From: an uncultured Prochlorococcus sp.
Lineage (GTDB): Bacteria; Cyanobacteriota; Cyanobacteriia; PCC-6307; Cyanobiaceae
Reading direction: 5' to 3'
NCBI GenBank assembly: GCA_902629395.1
Contig: CACOQT010000001.1
Coordinates: 62,001 to 126,000 of the forward strand
DNA length: 64,000 nt
Under the pieces are notes generated by a model, which worked only from the letters and a program-made list of their open reading frames with translations, was not told the DNA's origin and ran no database searches. Numbering within the stretch: position 1 is the first letter of the stretch; each line of letters starts with the position of its first letter. Shown one piece after another: positions 11,691 through 21,296 of this stretch. The translations under genes were made by a program, and so were the position numbers.

Positions 11691-12164
11691 TCAATCGTTA
11701 TGGAGCTTTTTGAGAAGTTCTAAAGCGATACTTTTATTAATTGGCATAATTGATAATCTATTGCCTTTTCTAACTAGAGTTAATTCTTCAGATGTATAGT
11801 TTTCAGAAAGTTCCTTTAAAGTTAGGATCTTTTTAAATTCGCAGATATATCTAGTCTTCACACAATCCCAACGAGGATTTTCTCTTTTTGACTTTTTGTC
11901 AAAGTACTTTGAATTTTGATCGAACTGGAATGGGTCGATTAAGTTTGTATCAATAATTTCCATAAGTCCAACTATTCCCGGAGGCTTAGTATTTGAATGA
12001 TAAAAAAAAGCTTGATCACCAATTTCCATTGACCTCATAAAATTTCTCGCCTGATAATTTCTAATTCCGTCCCACAGTGTTTCGCCTTCCTCTTGTAAAT
12101 CTTTAATACTGTAAGCTTCTGGCTCACTCTTCATTAACCAATAGTTAATCTCTTTTGTTGCCAT
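11691..12164 (-). CDS. EVE domain-containing protein
   Basis: The 157-residue protein matches the EVE/PUA-like family: YWLMKSEPEAYSI at the start, LWDGIRNYQARNFMR, then GDQAFFYHSN and a PPGIVG segment. EVE domains bind modified bases in nucleic acid; the specific target here is not known. Full length. Converges on the DUF2811 gene. Confidence 0.88.
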   Translation of the reverse strand: MATKEINYWLMKSEPEAYSIKDLQEEGETLWDGIRNYQARNFMRSMEIGDQAFFYHSNTKPPGIVGLMEIIDTNLIDPFQFDQNSKYFDKKSKRENPRWDCVKTRYICEFKKILTLKELSENYTSEELTLVRKGNRLSIMPINKSIALELLKKLHND

Positions 12165-12478
12165 TTTAATTTAAGCGAAATTGCAGGGTTTACACAGAGG
12201 ATTGACGGTTTTCATTGATTCCGAACGCATCCTTTTAGACATTATCTAACTTTTAAACTAACAGAACTGATGGTTAGAAATTGATTTATAAATATTTCGT
12301 GTGTCTTATTATTTGCTTCAAAGTTAACATTTTACTTATATTTATCTGGTAACTAGAGAAAATATTAAGATCTATTTTTTGTAGTTGTTGGAATATATAG
12401 GTCTACATTCTTAAAAAATTAATTGCTTTTTTATCTTTATTTGGGATTGCTTTTAGTTTCCATACATCAGTACTTTTA
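12165..12478. other. AT-rich intergenic stretch, nothing recognised
   Basis: The 314 bases between the EVE gene and the 3' end of the amino acid transporter operon show no start-to-stop frame with protein-like composition and no clear hairpin. Probably the EVE promoter region plus a transcription end. Confidence 0.5.
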
Positions 12479-13225
12479 CTAATGTTTGTCAAGCTGATTT
12501 AAAAATTTTCTACTTCTCTCGTGTTTAGCATTAGAAAAGAAGATATCGGGATGAGATGTTTCTATCACTTTACCTGAGTCCATGAATAAAACTTGATCAC
12601 TTACGTCTTTTGCAAAGCTAATTTCGTGTGTAACTACAACCATTGTCATTCCTTGTTCTGCAAGTTTTCTTATTGCATCCAGTACTTCGTTAATCCGTTC
12701 TGGGTCTAGAGCGCTTGTAGGCTCATCGAATAAAAGTAATTCTGGCTTTAATGCTAAAGCTCTCGCTATGGCTACTCGTTGCTGTTCTCCTCCGCTAAGT
12801 TGACTTGGATATTTGTAAGCATGAGAGTCTATGCCCATTTGACTCAAGAGATACATGCCATATTCATCTGCTTCAGCTTGACGACGTTTTTGTACATGTA
12901 CGGGAGCAAGAGTGATATTCTCAAGAATTGATAGATGAGGGAATAAATTGAATTGTTGAAAAACCATTCCCACTCTTTTTCTTATCTTTTGGATTCTCTT
13001 TTCATCATGAGAGGAATCAACTCTTATTCCTAAAATATTCAGCTCACCTTTATCAAACGTTTCAAGACCATTAAAAGTTCGAATAAGAGTACTTTTGCCA
13101 GAGCCTGAGGGACCCATGACGACTAGAACTTTCCCTCGATCTACCGTGAGAGAGACATTATCAAGAGCTCTTAATCCTTTGGTGTAAGACTTGGTAAGAT
13201 TTTTCGCAATAACAATAGGTTCCAT
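12479..13225 (-). CDS. Polar amino acid ABC transporter, ATP-binding protein
   Basis: Cytoplasmic ATPase of a glutamine/general amino acid importer (GlnQ/AapP type), 248 residues. Walker A GPSGSGKST is at residues 38-46, the Q-loop follows MVFQQFNLFPH, the signature is LSGGEQQRVAIARAL, and Walker B is LLLFDEPTSALDPE. Last gene of a four-gene minus-strand operon (binding protein, two permeases, ATPase), 6 bases after the second permease. Confidence 0.95.
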   Translation of the reverse strand: MEPIVIAKNLTKSYTKGLRALDNVSLTVDRGKVLVVMGPSGSGKSTLIRTFNGLETFDKGELNILGIRVDSSHDEKRIQKIRKRVGMVFQQFNLFPHLSILENITLAPVHVQKRRQAEADEYGMYLLSQMGIDSHAYKYPSQLSGGEQQRVAIARALALKPELLLFDEPTSALDPERINEVLDAIRKLAEQGMTMVVVTHEISFAKDVSDQVLFMDSGKVIETSHPDIFFSNAKHERSRKFLNQLDKH

Positions 13226-13231
13226 GAATTA

Positions 13232-14266
13232 TCAGAAATAAGCTTGATTAATGCTCATTCTTTGTTCAAGATGTCTCGCTAAAATGGCCATAATTGTACA
13301 AGCCATCCAATAGACACTTGCTAGCCAAACATAAACTTCAATATATTGACCAATAAATTCTGGGTTAGCCAGAATACTTCTGCCTACGCCTAGTAACTCA
13401 ACAAGTCCTAAAATAGCCATTAATGAGGTGTTTTGAAAAAGCCCAATAGATTGATTGGTAAGGGCAGGTAAAGCAATGCGTAAAGCTTGAGGAATTAGTA
13501 CAAATTGAATGATTTGGTATTGATTAAGACCAAGACTTTTGGCTGCCTCTATTTGAGTATATGGTATTGACTGAAGTCCTCCACGAATATCTTCAGCTAT
13601 GTATGCAGAGACAAATAGAGTAAACGCAAAGATAGCTCTCCAAACGCGATCAATTTCAATTCCAATTGGAAGAAATAAAGGTATTAGTAATTGGCCAAAG
13701 AAAAGAACGGCAATAAGAGGAACTGATCTCATAACATCTATATAGGTGGAACTTAACTTTTTAATTAATGGCAAGGAGCTCTGTCGACATAATGCTAAAA
13801 TTATTCCAAATGGCAGTGATAATATTGAGCTGCAAACAGTTAATAGAATTGTTAGAGTTAAGCCACCCCAATGCCTACTCATTATAGGTGACAAGCCAAA
13901 TCCACCATAAAGTAAATATAAACCCAAAGGTATTGTTCCTATCCATGCAACTAGTAGATTTTTTTGTAGCCATTTCCACTTTGGTCCGCAAAGAGTAAAG
14001 ATACTTAGCAAAAGAAGACTAATAATCCAGGTGGCAGGCCTCCATCTTGCATTAGCTGGAAAACTGCCAAATGCATACAAAGGAAGATTTGATGTGACTA
14101 CTTTCCAATTAGCATTAAAAATTAGCCATACAAAAATATTAGACAATGCCACACTAATTAACACTATGATCAGAAAGCTAATAGTAGTATTGAATAAATT
14201 AGAAAATAAAGTCTTCTTAAGATTCTTAAAGTGAATTATCAATGAATAAATATTTATTTTGGACAT
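13232..14266 (-). CDS. Polar amino acid ABC transporter permease (AapM-like)
   Basis: Inner-membrane permease of 344 residues, with several hydrophobic segments and the EAA loop near the C-terminus (QIEAAKSLGLNQYQIIQFVLIPQALRIALP is in that region; key residues EAA...G). The long N-terminal extension with additional helices is typical of AapM-type subunits. Three bases separate it from the upstream permease gene. Confidence 0.92.
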   Translation of the reverse strand: MSKINIYSLIIHFKNLKKTLFSNLFNTTISFLIIVLISVALSNIFVWLIFNANWKVVTSNLPLYAFGSFPANARWRPATWIISLLLLSIFTLCGPKWKWLQKNLLVAWIGTIPLGLYLLYGGFGLSPIMSRHWGGLTLTILLTVCSSILSLPFGIILALCRQSSLPLIKKLSSTYIDVMRSVPLIAVLFFGQLLIPLFLPIGIEIDRVWRAIFAFTLFVSAYIAEDIRGGLQSIPYTQIEAAKSLGLNQYQIIQFVLIPQALRIALPALTNQSIGLFQNTSLMAILGLVELLGVGRSILANPEFIGQYIEVYVWLASVYWMACTIMAILARHLEQRMSINQAYF

Positions 14267-14269
14267 GAA

Positions 14270-15169
14270 TTAACTATATTTGCGTGACTTTAAAATTAAT
14301 TTATTAAAGATTTCCATTGTATTAGTTATCAATAGATTTAATAGTAAGAAACTAACAAGTAATACAATAAAACATTCGATAGCTCTTCCTGTTTGATTTA
14401 TAATAGTATCATTAATTGCGTAAATATCTGAATATCCAACTGCGATTGCTAAGGTACTATTTTTAGCAAGGTTAAGATATTGGCTTGTGAGCCCTGGAAT
14501 GATCGCTGGTAATGCCTGTGGAAGTATTATTCGGATAAATCCCTTTCTCTCTGAAAGACCTAAGCTCCTGAATGCTTCCCATTGCCCACGGGAAACAGAA
14601 AGAATGCCCCCGCGGATCACCTCTGCTATGAAGGCACTCGTAAATATACTTAGACCAAGTAATAATGCTAGAAACTCCGAAGAAAAAGTTAATCCCGAAA
14701 ACTCTATTCCTTGATTTGATACACTAAATATATTTTTTAATTGGATAAACATATTGTCTTTTAAACCTAAGAATCCAACAAAATACCAAAACATAAGTTG
14801 AAGTAAAAGAGGAGTTTGTCTGATGATTGTTATATAAGCAGCCGAAATGAAACCAAGTAATGAGTTTTTACCTGCTCTAGCAAAGCCTATAAGTGCTCCT
14901 AGTAAAGTAGCTAATATCAATGATGAGACTATAACTTTAAGACTATTTAGCCACCCAATAAATAATGCCCAAGCATAGCTATCTGAGGAAGTAAAAGGTA
15001 AGGGGTGTTCCGCTAACGCAAAACTTGCTGGCTTAAAAAGCCAGCTAAAATTAAAGCCAATGCCTGTCCTTGCAAGATTAACCGTTAAATTGTTTATTAG
15101 TATTCCCATCAGACCAAAAAATATTATGAATATTCCTAATTGCAAAAATATTTTTTGATTTATTTTCAT
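14270..15169 (-). CDS. Polar amino acid ABC transporter permease (AapQ-like)
   Basis: Second permease of the same importer, 299 residues. The EAA loop reads EAFRSLGLSERKGFIRIILP. It has an N-terminal membrane anchor, a periplasmic loop and about five core helices. A pair of unequal permeases suggests a heterodimeric channel as in the Aap/Bzt families. Eighteen bases downstream of the binding-protein gene. Confidence 0.92.
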   Translation of the reverse strand: MKINQKIFLQLGIFIIFFGLMGILINNLTVNLARTGIGFNFSWLFKPASFALAEHPLPFTSSDSYAWALFIGWLNSLKVIVSSLILATLLGALIGFARAGKNSLLGFISAAYITIIRQTPLLLQLMFWYFVGFLGLKDNMFIQLKNIFSVSNQGIEFSGLTFSSEFLALLLGLSIFTSAFIAEVIRGGILSVSRGQWEAFRSLGLSERKGFIRIILPQALPAIIPGLTSQYLNLAKNSTLAIAVGYSDIYAINDTIINQTGRAIECFIVLLVSFLLLNLLITNTMEIFNKLILKSRKYS

Positions 15170-15187
15170 TCTCTAAATAAATTATTT

Positions 15188-16234
15188 TTAGTTGAAAGGA
15201 GGTGAAATATGTACACCTCCTTTGTTATACAACTCATTTCGTCCTCTTGGAATAGGCACTTCGCTATCTTGCCCTAAATGTCTTTCGTATATCTCTCCAT
15301 AATTGCCAGTTGAGCTAATTACTTTAACTACGAAGTCATTGCTGAGACCAATCTTTTCTCCTAGTCCTCCATCAATACCTAGAAATCTTCTCAAAGGTTT
15401 TAATTGAGGATTATTCTTTGCATTTTGTACTTTTTCATCAATATTTGACTTTGTTATCCCTTGCTCTTCTGCTGATATGAGAGCGAAGACAATCCATCTC
15501 ATTGCATCAGCAAGTTTCTGGTCTTGGCCATCAGAGGCTGGAGCAAGTGGCTCCTTGCTTAATACATCTTCAAGAATAATATGTTCTTTTGGATTCTGAA
15601 AACCTGACCTGGCCGCTGCTAGTTGGGAACGATCAGAAGTCATAGCTGAACAACGACCCTGTAGATAGCCAGCAACTACTTGATTTAGATCCTGATATTT
15701 AATTGGGGTGTAAGGAAGTGACGCACTCTCAAATGCATCATTTATATTTTGCTCAGTGGTTGTACCTGAGCCTACACATATAGATTTATTTGCAAGATCT
15801 TTGAGACTACTAATTTTACTGTCCCTTTTAACCATCAATCCCTGGCCATCATGGAAAACAACTGGTGCAAAAGTTAAACTATTTCCTTTTGAGGAATCTC
15901 TACTGAGTGTGAAAGTGGTATTTCTTGATAAAAGATCAATTTCACCAGTTTTAATAGCTGTGAATCTTTCTGCTGCAGTTAAAGGTCTATATTGAACCTT
16001 TTCTGAATCTCCAATAATTGCAGCAGCAAATGCTTTACATATATCGACATCTAGACCTTGATAACTACCATCATTTTTCAGAAAACTAAATCCAGGAATC
16101 TTTCCACTAACACCACAAATTAATTCATTGCGATTTTTTATTAGGTCAAGCCTAGAACTATTGTCTTGATTTGTTGTCGCACAGCCAGCCAATAGAGTTG
16201 TTATCCCAACTATTGCTGATAACAATCGACGCAT
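15188..16234 (-). CDS. Amino acid ABC transporter substrate-binding lipoprotein (AapJ-like)
   Basis: Solute-binding protein, first gene of the operon, 348 residues. It begins with a lipoprotein signal: hydrophobic stretch then LLAGC with the lipid-accepting Cys at 18. The PBP fold is shown by CGVSGKIPGFSF, DVDICKAFAAAI and LLSRNTTFTLSRD. AapJ/BztA proteins bind a broad range of L-amino acids; the ligand here is inferred only. Confidence 0.93.
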   Translation of the reverse strand: MRRLLSAIVGITTLLAGCATTNQDNSSRLDLIKNRNELICGVSGKIPGFSFLKNDGSYQGLDVDICKAFAAAIIGDSEKVQYRPLTAAERFTAIKTGEIDLLSRNTTFTLSRDSSKGNSLTFAPVVFHDGQGLMVKRDSKISSLKDLANKSICVGSGTTTEQNINDAFESASLPYTPIKYQDLNQVVAGYLQGRCSAMTSDRSQLAAARSGFQNPKEHIILEDVLSKEPLAPASDGQDQKLADAMRWIVFALISAEEQGITKSNIDEKVQNAKNNPQLKPLRRFLGIDGGLGEKIGLSNDFVVKVISSTGNYGEIYERHLGQDSEVPIPRGRNELYNKGGVHISPPFN

Positions 16235-17132
16235 GATTTTTTTTGTTCATTAGATTTAATTTTCGCCAGAATTTTCTATTTTATGAGCAATTAAAGAAAT
16301 TCTTTTACTTTTTCTTAATTGAAAGTTGTGATCCAGGAAATATAGCCCGCCGAAATTTCAAAACGTATTTGTATGATATTAAATCTATTTTTAAAGATAG
16401 AAAAATTTGTCTTAATGTATATGATTTGGCTGAAATTAGTGAGCTTGATTCATTCTTAATAAATCTGCTTTAGGACTTAAGTCTTATTATCAAATAATAG
16501 CTTTCCTAGGTGCCAAGTGATTTTTATATAAATATTTTTTATAAAAAAGTTAAGGACTTTTCGTAAGATATTAAGGTATTTATTTTTTAATAATATTTCC
16601 ATAATAGATGTATTCTAAATATTATATTTTGTGTATAGAGCCAGTCTAAATCTATGTATTTAATCCATTATTTATATTCTTTATCAATAGCTAATTTATA
16701 TCCAGAATTGAGATGATTGGTTCTTTAAAACATATGACATATGAAGACTTAGATCGTTTCCCGACAGATTGATGAAATGCTTTTGCCTGAAAATAGTCAG
16801 TCTCAATTATCTTCTGAAATCATCATGTCAACTTTCAAAAAAATGACTATCAATAATTTTCATGTTTATATGAACGAATGCCTCTTTTCTGCGACCGATG
16901 TTAGGATCTAATCTTTATGCTTAAGATATTTAGAAGTAATTAAATATAAAATAAGTTTAATTGAAGATAAGTATTAATATTCCCCTTTTAAGTTTCTATT
17001 GTTTTATCTTTGAACTGTAAAGATTCAATTCTGAAAATGAATCAACTTTTATTACATTAAAATCACTTTATCGTCTAACTTGATCGAGAATGGAAAATAT
17101 TGATCACAAATACGATTTTTGAACGTTTGAGT
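16235..17132. other. AT-rich stretch with one possible frameshifted small gene
   Basis: About 900 bases between the amino acid transporter promoter and the next small membrane gene. A TTG-started frame at 16243-16473 overlaps the transporter leader and is not convincing. A possible +1-shifted small frame lies at 16713-16911. The rest is AT-rich with no recognised site. Confidence 0.45.
16713..16911 (+). pseudogene. Possible frameshifted small protein
   Basis: ATG at 16713 reads MIGSLKHMTYEDLDRF and then soon stops. A second frame, entered by skipping one T near 16758, continues from there as SRQIDEMLLPENSQSQLSSE and so on to a stop at 16909-16911. The join gives a plausible soluble protein of about 65 residues. 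Total length 199 (3n+1) fits one extra base. No family recognised. Confidence 0.3.
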
Positions 17133-17423
17133 ATGAAAAATTTCAACACAAAAAAAATAATCAGAGCTTTATTCGTCTTTACTTGTCTTACTTTTTCTTT
17201 GTTTATTGCTTTTAATATCAGTATTAATCTTATAGTTGATCCTATTATCTATTGGTTGGCTTCGACTGAAGGAGTTCGAGTGTTCATTAGCTGTATTTTG
17301 TCTTGGTTAGGTGTGTCAACACTTTTTGACTTTTTTTATAAGCTTTATAGGCGAAGGAAAAAATTGAAAAGGTTGAATGCTCTTAAAATTCCTTATCCTC
17401 GAACTTTTAAGGGGAGGAAATAA
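17133..17423 (+). CDS. Small two-helix membrane protein
   Basis: Hypothetical membrane protein of about 96 residues when started at the ATG at 17133 (a TTG at 17100 is in frame but less likely). A basic N-terminus precedes hydrophobic segments at about 10-35 and 40-65, and the C-terminus is strongly basic (KLYRRRKKLKRL), so both ends are probably cytoplasmic. No family recognised. Confidence 0.5.
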   Translation: MKNFNTKKIIRALFVFTCLTFSLFIAFNISINLIVDPIIYWLASTEGVRVFISCILSWLGVSTLFDFFYKLYRRRKKLKRLNALKIPYPRTFKGRK

Positions 17424-17466
17424 GTTGTTAAAATCAAATAAGGATGAAGGCTCTTAAATAATTATT

Positions 17467-17829
17467 CTATTTCTCTGATGAAGGCTGGGCAAAAATATAA
17501 AGATTGTAGAAAGGTATAAATGAACAAAATGCCCAAAATACCAAGTTTTCCTTCCCTATATCTCTCAGCCTTCTTATTAATAAGGCTACAAAAACTAAAA
17601 AAGATGGGATGCTATACAAATAACTCCAGTCATATCCCTCAACGAGGGTATAAAAATCATTTGGATCACTAGCAAGGTTGTTATTAGATAATATTGAGAT
17701 GAACGCTCCTATTAATCCATCCAGGATAAAAAAATGCCAGAAGGGTATCCTACCTGTTTTATCTTTGTAATTAAAAATCTGACTCCAAGCCAGAAAGTAA
17801 TTTGAAAAAACTCTCTCCAAAAAACTCAT
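17467..17829 (-). CDS. DUF805 family membrane protein
   Basis: Membrane protein of 120 residues that fits the DUF805 pattern: FNYKDKTGRIPFWHFF at the N-terminus, a helix, then LLIRRLRDIG before a further hydrophobic stretch. The RRLxD motif between helices is characteristic. Function of the family is not established. It converges on the gene ending at 17423. Confidence 0.75.
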   Translation of the reverse strand: MSFLERVFSNYFLAWSQIFNYKDKTGRIPFWHFFILDGLIGAFISILSNNNLASDPNDFYTLVEGYDWSYLYSIPSFLVFVALLIRRLRDIGKENLVFWAFCSFIPFYNLYIFAQPSSEK

Positions 17830-18321
17830 CCTTAATCTTGCCTTTACAAGTCATTATCTACTATCGTAATAAAAAAAGGCTATAAAGTTTTTATTATATA
17901 AATAAAATAATAAATCGTATTTTTCTGATGACTCTGTATTTTCTTTTATATCTCCAATAACAGTTGATTCTGATGATCTAGTTTATGAAATTAAGAGTAT
18001 CTGTGATAGATACTATGCAATTTAATCAATGGTCGAGAAAGTTCTTCGAGTTTACTGGAATTGATCAATTCTGATAGGGTCATATAAAAGTAGAAAAGTA
18101 CAGTAAATTCTTTTTTAGAGTCTAGGTAATGCTTTCTGAGCGTGCGATTCTAGTAATTATTTCGTAGTTTATGTAGCTGTTTGAATAGGATGAATCTATT
18201 ACTTCTTTGTATATTAGAATTGATTTATAAATTTCAAGTTTGATCAATGAAAAATGATTATAAGCATTAAGAGGGTTATTTTTTATGACTTAGCGTTAGT
18301 TGTGAACGTGAGGACTTAGCG
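17830..18321. other. AT-rich stretch with a start-less 39-codon frame
   Basis: Between DUF805 and the ABC-F gene. The only feature seen is the start-less plus-strand frame at 17906-18025, described separately. The last part should carry the ABC-F promoter. Confidence 0.45.
17906..18025 (+). pseudogene. Start-less 39-codon frame, probable gene remnant
   Basis: Open plus-strand frame after a TAA, with protein-like sequence (SYFSDDSVFSFISPITV, then DSDDLVYEIKSICDRYYAI) and a clean stop, but no ATG, GTG or TTG at its beginning. Either the 5' part has been lost or an unusual start is used. Not recognised. Confidence 0.35.
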
Positions 18322-20247
18322 GTGTTGATTAGTCTTGTTAATGCTTCAACGGACTTTGGAATAAAAAATCTTTTTAAAAATCTAGATCTTCACATAAATA
18401 AAAAAGAGAGACTTGGTTTAATCGGTCCAAATGGATCTGGGAAGTCAACACTTTTAAGGGTCATTGCAGGAATAGAACCTTTGATGGAGGGAGAAAGGAG
18501 TTGTTTGTCATCATTGCGGATATCTTTAGTTGGGCAAGAAACAAGTTATGACAACGAAAGAAGTATTTTGGAAGAGGTTCTTGAAGGATGTGGAGAAAAA
18601 AGAAAATTATTGCTTAATTTCAGTCAGTTAAGTAGAAAAATCGCTCAAAATCCAGAGGATAAAAACCTTTTAAAAAAACTAGGTCAGGCGAGTGAATTAA
18701 TGGATGCCTCTGGGGCATGGAATTTGGAACAACAATGCCAAGAAGTTTTAAGAAGATTTGGTATAAAAGATTTAGATAAGCCAATCAAAGAGCTTTCTGG
18801 TGGCTATCGTAAAAGAGTAGGTCTTGCCTCTGCACTTGTCTCCAAACCAGACGTCTTACTTCTAGATGAACCAACTAATCATCTGGATGCATCTTCGGTG
18901 GAGTGGCTTCAGAATTGGTTAGACCATTATGAGGGTGCTTTAGTTCTTGTTACTCACGATAGATATTTTCTTGACCGTATTACTAATCGCATGGTTGAAA
19001 TTAATAATGGAGAAGCACGTAAATATTCGGGAAATTATCGTCAATTTCTTGAGCAGAAAATTGAACAAGAGCAATTAGAGGCATCTACTAAGAAGAAATT
19101 TCAGGGCGTTTTAAGAAAGGAATTAGCTTGGTTAAGGCAAGGTCCAAAAGCAAGAAGCACAAAACAAAAAGCACGTATTCAAAGAATTGCTGAAATGCAA
19201 GCACAACCTAAAAAACAAGCCAAAGCTAAATTAGAAATGAATTACTTGAGTAGAAGAATCGGACAAATCGCAATTGAAGCTGAGGCTGTAGGTATCTCTT
19301 TTAAAAGTAAAGAGAATGATTTAGACCTTTTGTGTGATTTTACTTATAGTTTTAGTCCAGAGGATCGAGTAGGTATTATTGGGCCAAATGGTAGTGGTAA
19401 ATCAACTTTTTTAGATCTAATAGCGGGTAAGAGATTACCTACGAATGGGAGTATAAAACTCGGAGAAACCGTTCAAATTGGTTACCTTGATCAACATACT
19501 AATGATTTAAACCAAGGGGGTGGACAAAACCGCAAAGTTATCGATTTTGTGGAGGGGGCTGCATTAAGAATTGATCATGGAGGGAAGCAAATATCAGCAT
19601 CACAACTATTAGAAAAATTTCTTTTTCCACCAAGTCAGCAACATTCTCCTTTACTGAAGCTTTCAGGAGGAGAAAAAAGGAGACTAGCTTTATGCAAAAT
19701 GCTCATACAAGCTCCTAACGTATTGTTGCTTGATGAACCCACAAATGATTTAGACATAGAAACACTCAGTGTGCTAGAAGATTTTCTTGAAGACTTTAAA
19801 GGTTGTGTCGTAGTAGTTTCGCATGATAGATACTTTCTTGATAGAACTATTGATAGGATCTTTAATTTTGAGAATGGTCACTTACGGAGATATGAAGGAA
19901 ATTATTCTCAATTTCTTGATAAAAAGATTTTAGAGGAGCGAAACAAAGAAATTAAAGAGAAAGATAAAAGAGTCAATCTCTCACAAAAAAAGAGTGAAAA
20001 AGAAAAAAAACGTAACCTTAAAAATAATACGAGTCGTTTAAGCTTCAAAGAAGCTAGAGAATTAAAAGAACTCGATTTGAAGTTACCTTTGCTAGAAAAA
20101 CAGAAAATATATTTAGAAAAAAAAATAACAGATGGTAATGAGGACATTCTTACTATCAGCAACCAATTAGCAGAACTTATTGAAGAAATTCAAGATTATG
20201 AAGATAGATGGATTGAGCTAAGTGAATTGTCTGAGTTATCGAAGTAA
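18322..20247 (+). CDS. ABC-F family ATP-binding protein (Uup-like)
   Basis: Tandem ATPase without membrane domains, 641 residues. Walker A GPNGSGKST occurs at residues 35-43 and again at 354-362. Signatures LSGGYRKRV and LSGGEKRRL, and Walker B LLLDEPTNHLD and LLLDEPTNDLD, complete two cassettes. The lysine- and glutamate-rich C-terminal region (about 535-641) is a coiled coil like that of Uup. Such proteins act on ribosomes or DNA. Start is GTG. Confidence 0.93.
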   Translation: MLISLVNASTDFGIKNLFKNLDLHINKKERLGLIGPNGSGKSTLLRVIAGIEPLMEGERSCLSSLRISLVGQETSYDNERSILEEVLEGCGEKRKLLLNFSQLSRKIAQNPEDKNLLKKLGQASELMDASGAWNLEQQCQEVLRRFGIKDLDKPIKELSGGYRKRVGLASALVSKPDVLLLDEPTNHLDASSVEWLQNWLDHYEGALVLVTHDRYFLDRITNRMVEINNGEARKYSGNYRQFLEQKIEQEQLEASTKKKFQGVLRKELAWLRQGPKARSTKQKARIQRIAEMQAQPKKQAKAKLEMNYLSRRIGQIAIEAEAVGISFKSKENDLDLLCDFTYSFSPEDRVGIIGPNGSGKSTFLDLIAGKRLPTNGSIKLGETVQIGYLDQHTNDLNQGGGQNRKVIDFVEGAALRIDHGGKQISASQLLEKFLFPPSQQHSPLLKLSGGEKRRLALCKMLIQAPNVLLLDEPTNDLDIETLSVLEDFLEDFKGCVVVVSHDRYFLDRTIDRIFNFENGHLRRYEGNYSQFLDKKILEERNKEIKEKDKRVNLSQKKSEKEKKRNLKNNTSRLSFKEARELKELDLKLPLLEKQKIYLEKKITDGNEDILTISNQLAELIEEIQDYEDRWIELSELSELSK

Positions 20248-20784
20248 TAAGGTAATTTTTTCACTGGAGAAAACAGATAGATACTAAATAATAAGCATTC
20301 AAATTCTTCTTATAGATTATTGATAACGGTATTTTTTACTCACTAATCTTATATACCAGTATTGGTTGCAGTTAGAATTACTCAATAGAAGTGAGATTGC
20401 AGTGTTAAAAGATCTAAATAACGTATTCAATTTATATTTTAATAGTAATTCTTTTTAATATTTAGTAAAAAGTATCAAATGAATCTGACATATATGGAGT
20501 TGAATTATTTTAGTAGCCCTGTTCTCTAAAGTTTTAATGTGTCTCAATCTATATATATTCTGAAAAAGTTTACATTATTATATGCCTATCATAGTTGGAT
20601 GAATACGGTATTGATATTGATAATAATTTTATATGAATTTATATTGTAGTAATAGATATAAGAACTATATAATCAAGCCCTTATTTGGTTTAATTTCATT
20701 AAAATTCTGATACGAAGAAATTTTTTCTTTACAGACATTTTTTACGGCTTTTTACTATAATGGCTCTATTTACATAAATAAGTT
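20248..20784. other. AT-rich intergenic stretch, nothing recognised
   Basis: About 540 very AT-rich bases after the ABC-F gene. Only trivially short frames were found. The base composition is lower in GC than the neighbouring genes. The right end must hold the leader of the small gene at 20785. Confidence 0.45.
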
Positions 20785-20952
20785 GTGAAGTTGATTAAAT
20801 GGCATAAATCATTTGTTGAACGTGCTCAAAAAGAAATGGGTATATCTAATTATGCTCTTTATTGGTTTGGCTTCATTGAGGGTGCTCTAGTTATGTGGTT
20901 ACTAATGAAAATAATTTCAGCTTTATTGATAAAATCTGAATTTCCATTTTAA
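20785..20952 (+). CDS. Conserved-type 55-residue single-helix protein
   Basis: Short gene starting at GTG (an in-frame TTG follows at 20791). The N-terminal half is amphipathic and basic (KWHKSFVERAQKEMG), followed by ISNYALYWFGFIEGALV and a membrane helix ending at SEFPF. The layout, a soluble head then one helix near the C-terminus, resembles short proteins common in marine picocyanobacteria. The next small membrane gene starts 25 bases downstream. Confidence 0.6.
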   Translation: MKLIKWHKSFVERAQKEMGISNYALYWFGFIEGALVMWLLMKIISALLIKSEFPF

Positions 20953-20977
20953 TAAGAATGTTCTTAACAGCTGAATT

Positions 20978-21163
20978 ATGGATTTTCTAAAAAAAATCCC
21001 TTCAAACATTTATTTGATTTTTTCTTTGATTTTCATAACAACAGCTATTGCTTTGCTTTTTCTAGGGAAACTTCCATTCGCTATTCTAACTTTGGTAATC
21101 GGACTTATTTCATTAATAGCATGGACTTTTTTTGGATTATTTGATGAGACTAAAAATACATAG
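20978..21163 (+). CDS. Small two-helix membrane protein
   Basis: Hypothetical protein of 61 residues, nearly all hydrophobic: helix about 10-30, a short LGKLPF turn, helix about 34-54, then a charged tail FDETKNT. It is probably cotranscribed with the 55-residue gene just upstream. No family recognised. Confidence 0.5.
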   Translation: MDFLKKIPSNIYLIFSLIFITTAIALLFLGKLPFAILTLVIGLISLIAWTFFGLFDETKNT

Positions 21164-21296
21164 ATTCTTCATTGCCCATATTCATAAGGATATAGGAACA
21201 GAGAAGTTTTTTGATTTCAGTAATCATATTTTACTTGAGTTCTTCTTATCTAAATTTAATGTGTATAGATAAATATTACGTTTAAGTTAATGATGG

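Noticed and set aside
16243-16473. TTG-started 76-codon frame upstream of the amino acid transporter operon
   Set aside because: It begins within the divergent operon leader, has no better start, and is mostly low-complexity Phe/Lys/Leu. Only the last 40 codons look protein-like, which is not enough.
21144-21272. ATG frame of 42 codons overlapping the end of the small membrane gene at 20978
   Set aside because: It overlaps the upstream gene by 20 bases, has no ribosome-binding site, and its composition (Phe- and His-rich) is not convincing.
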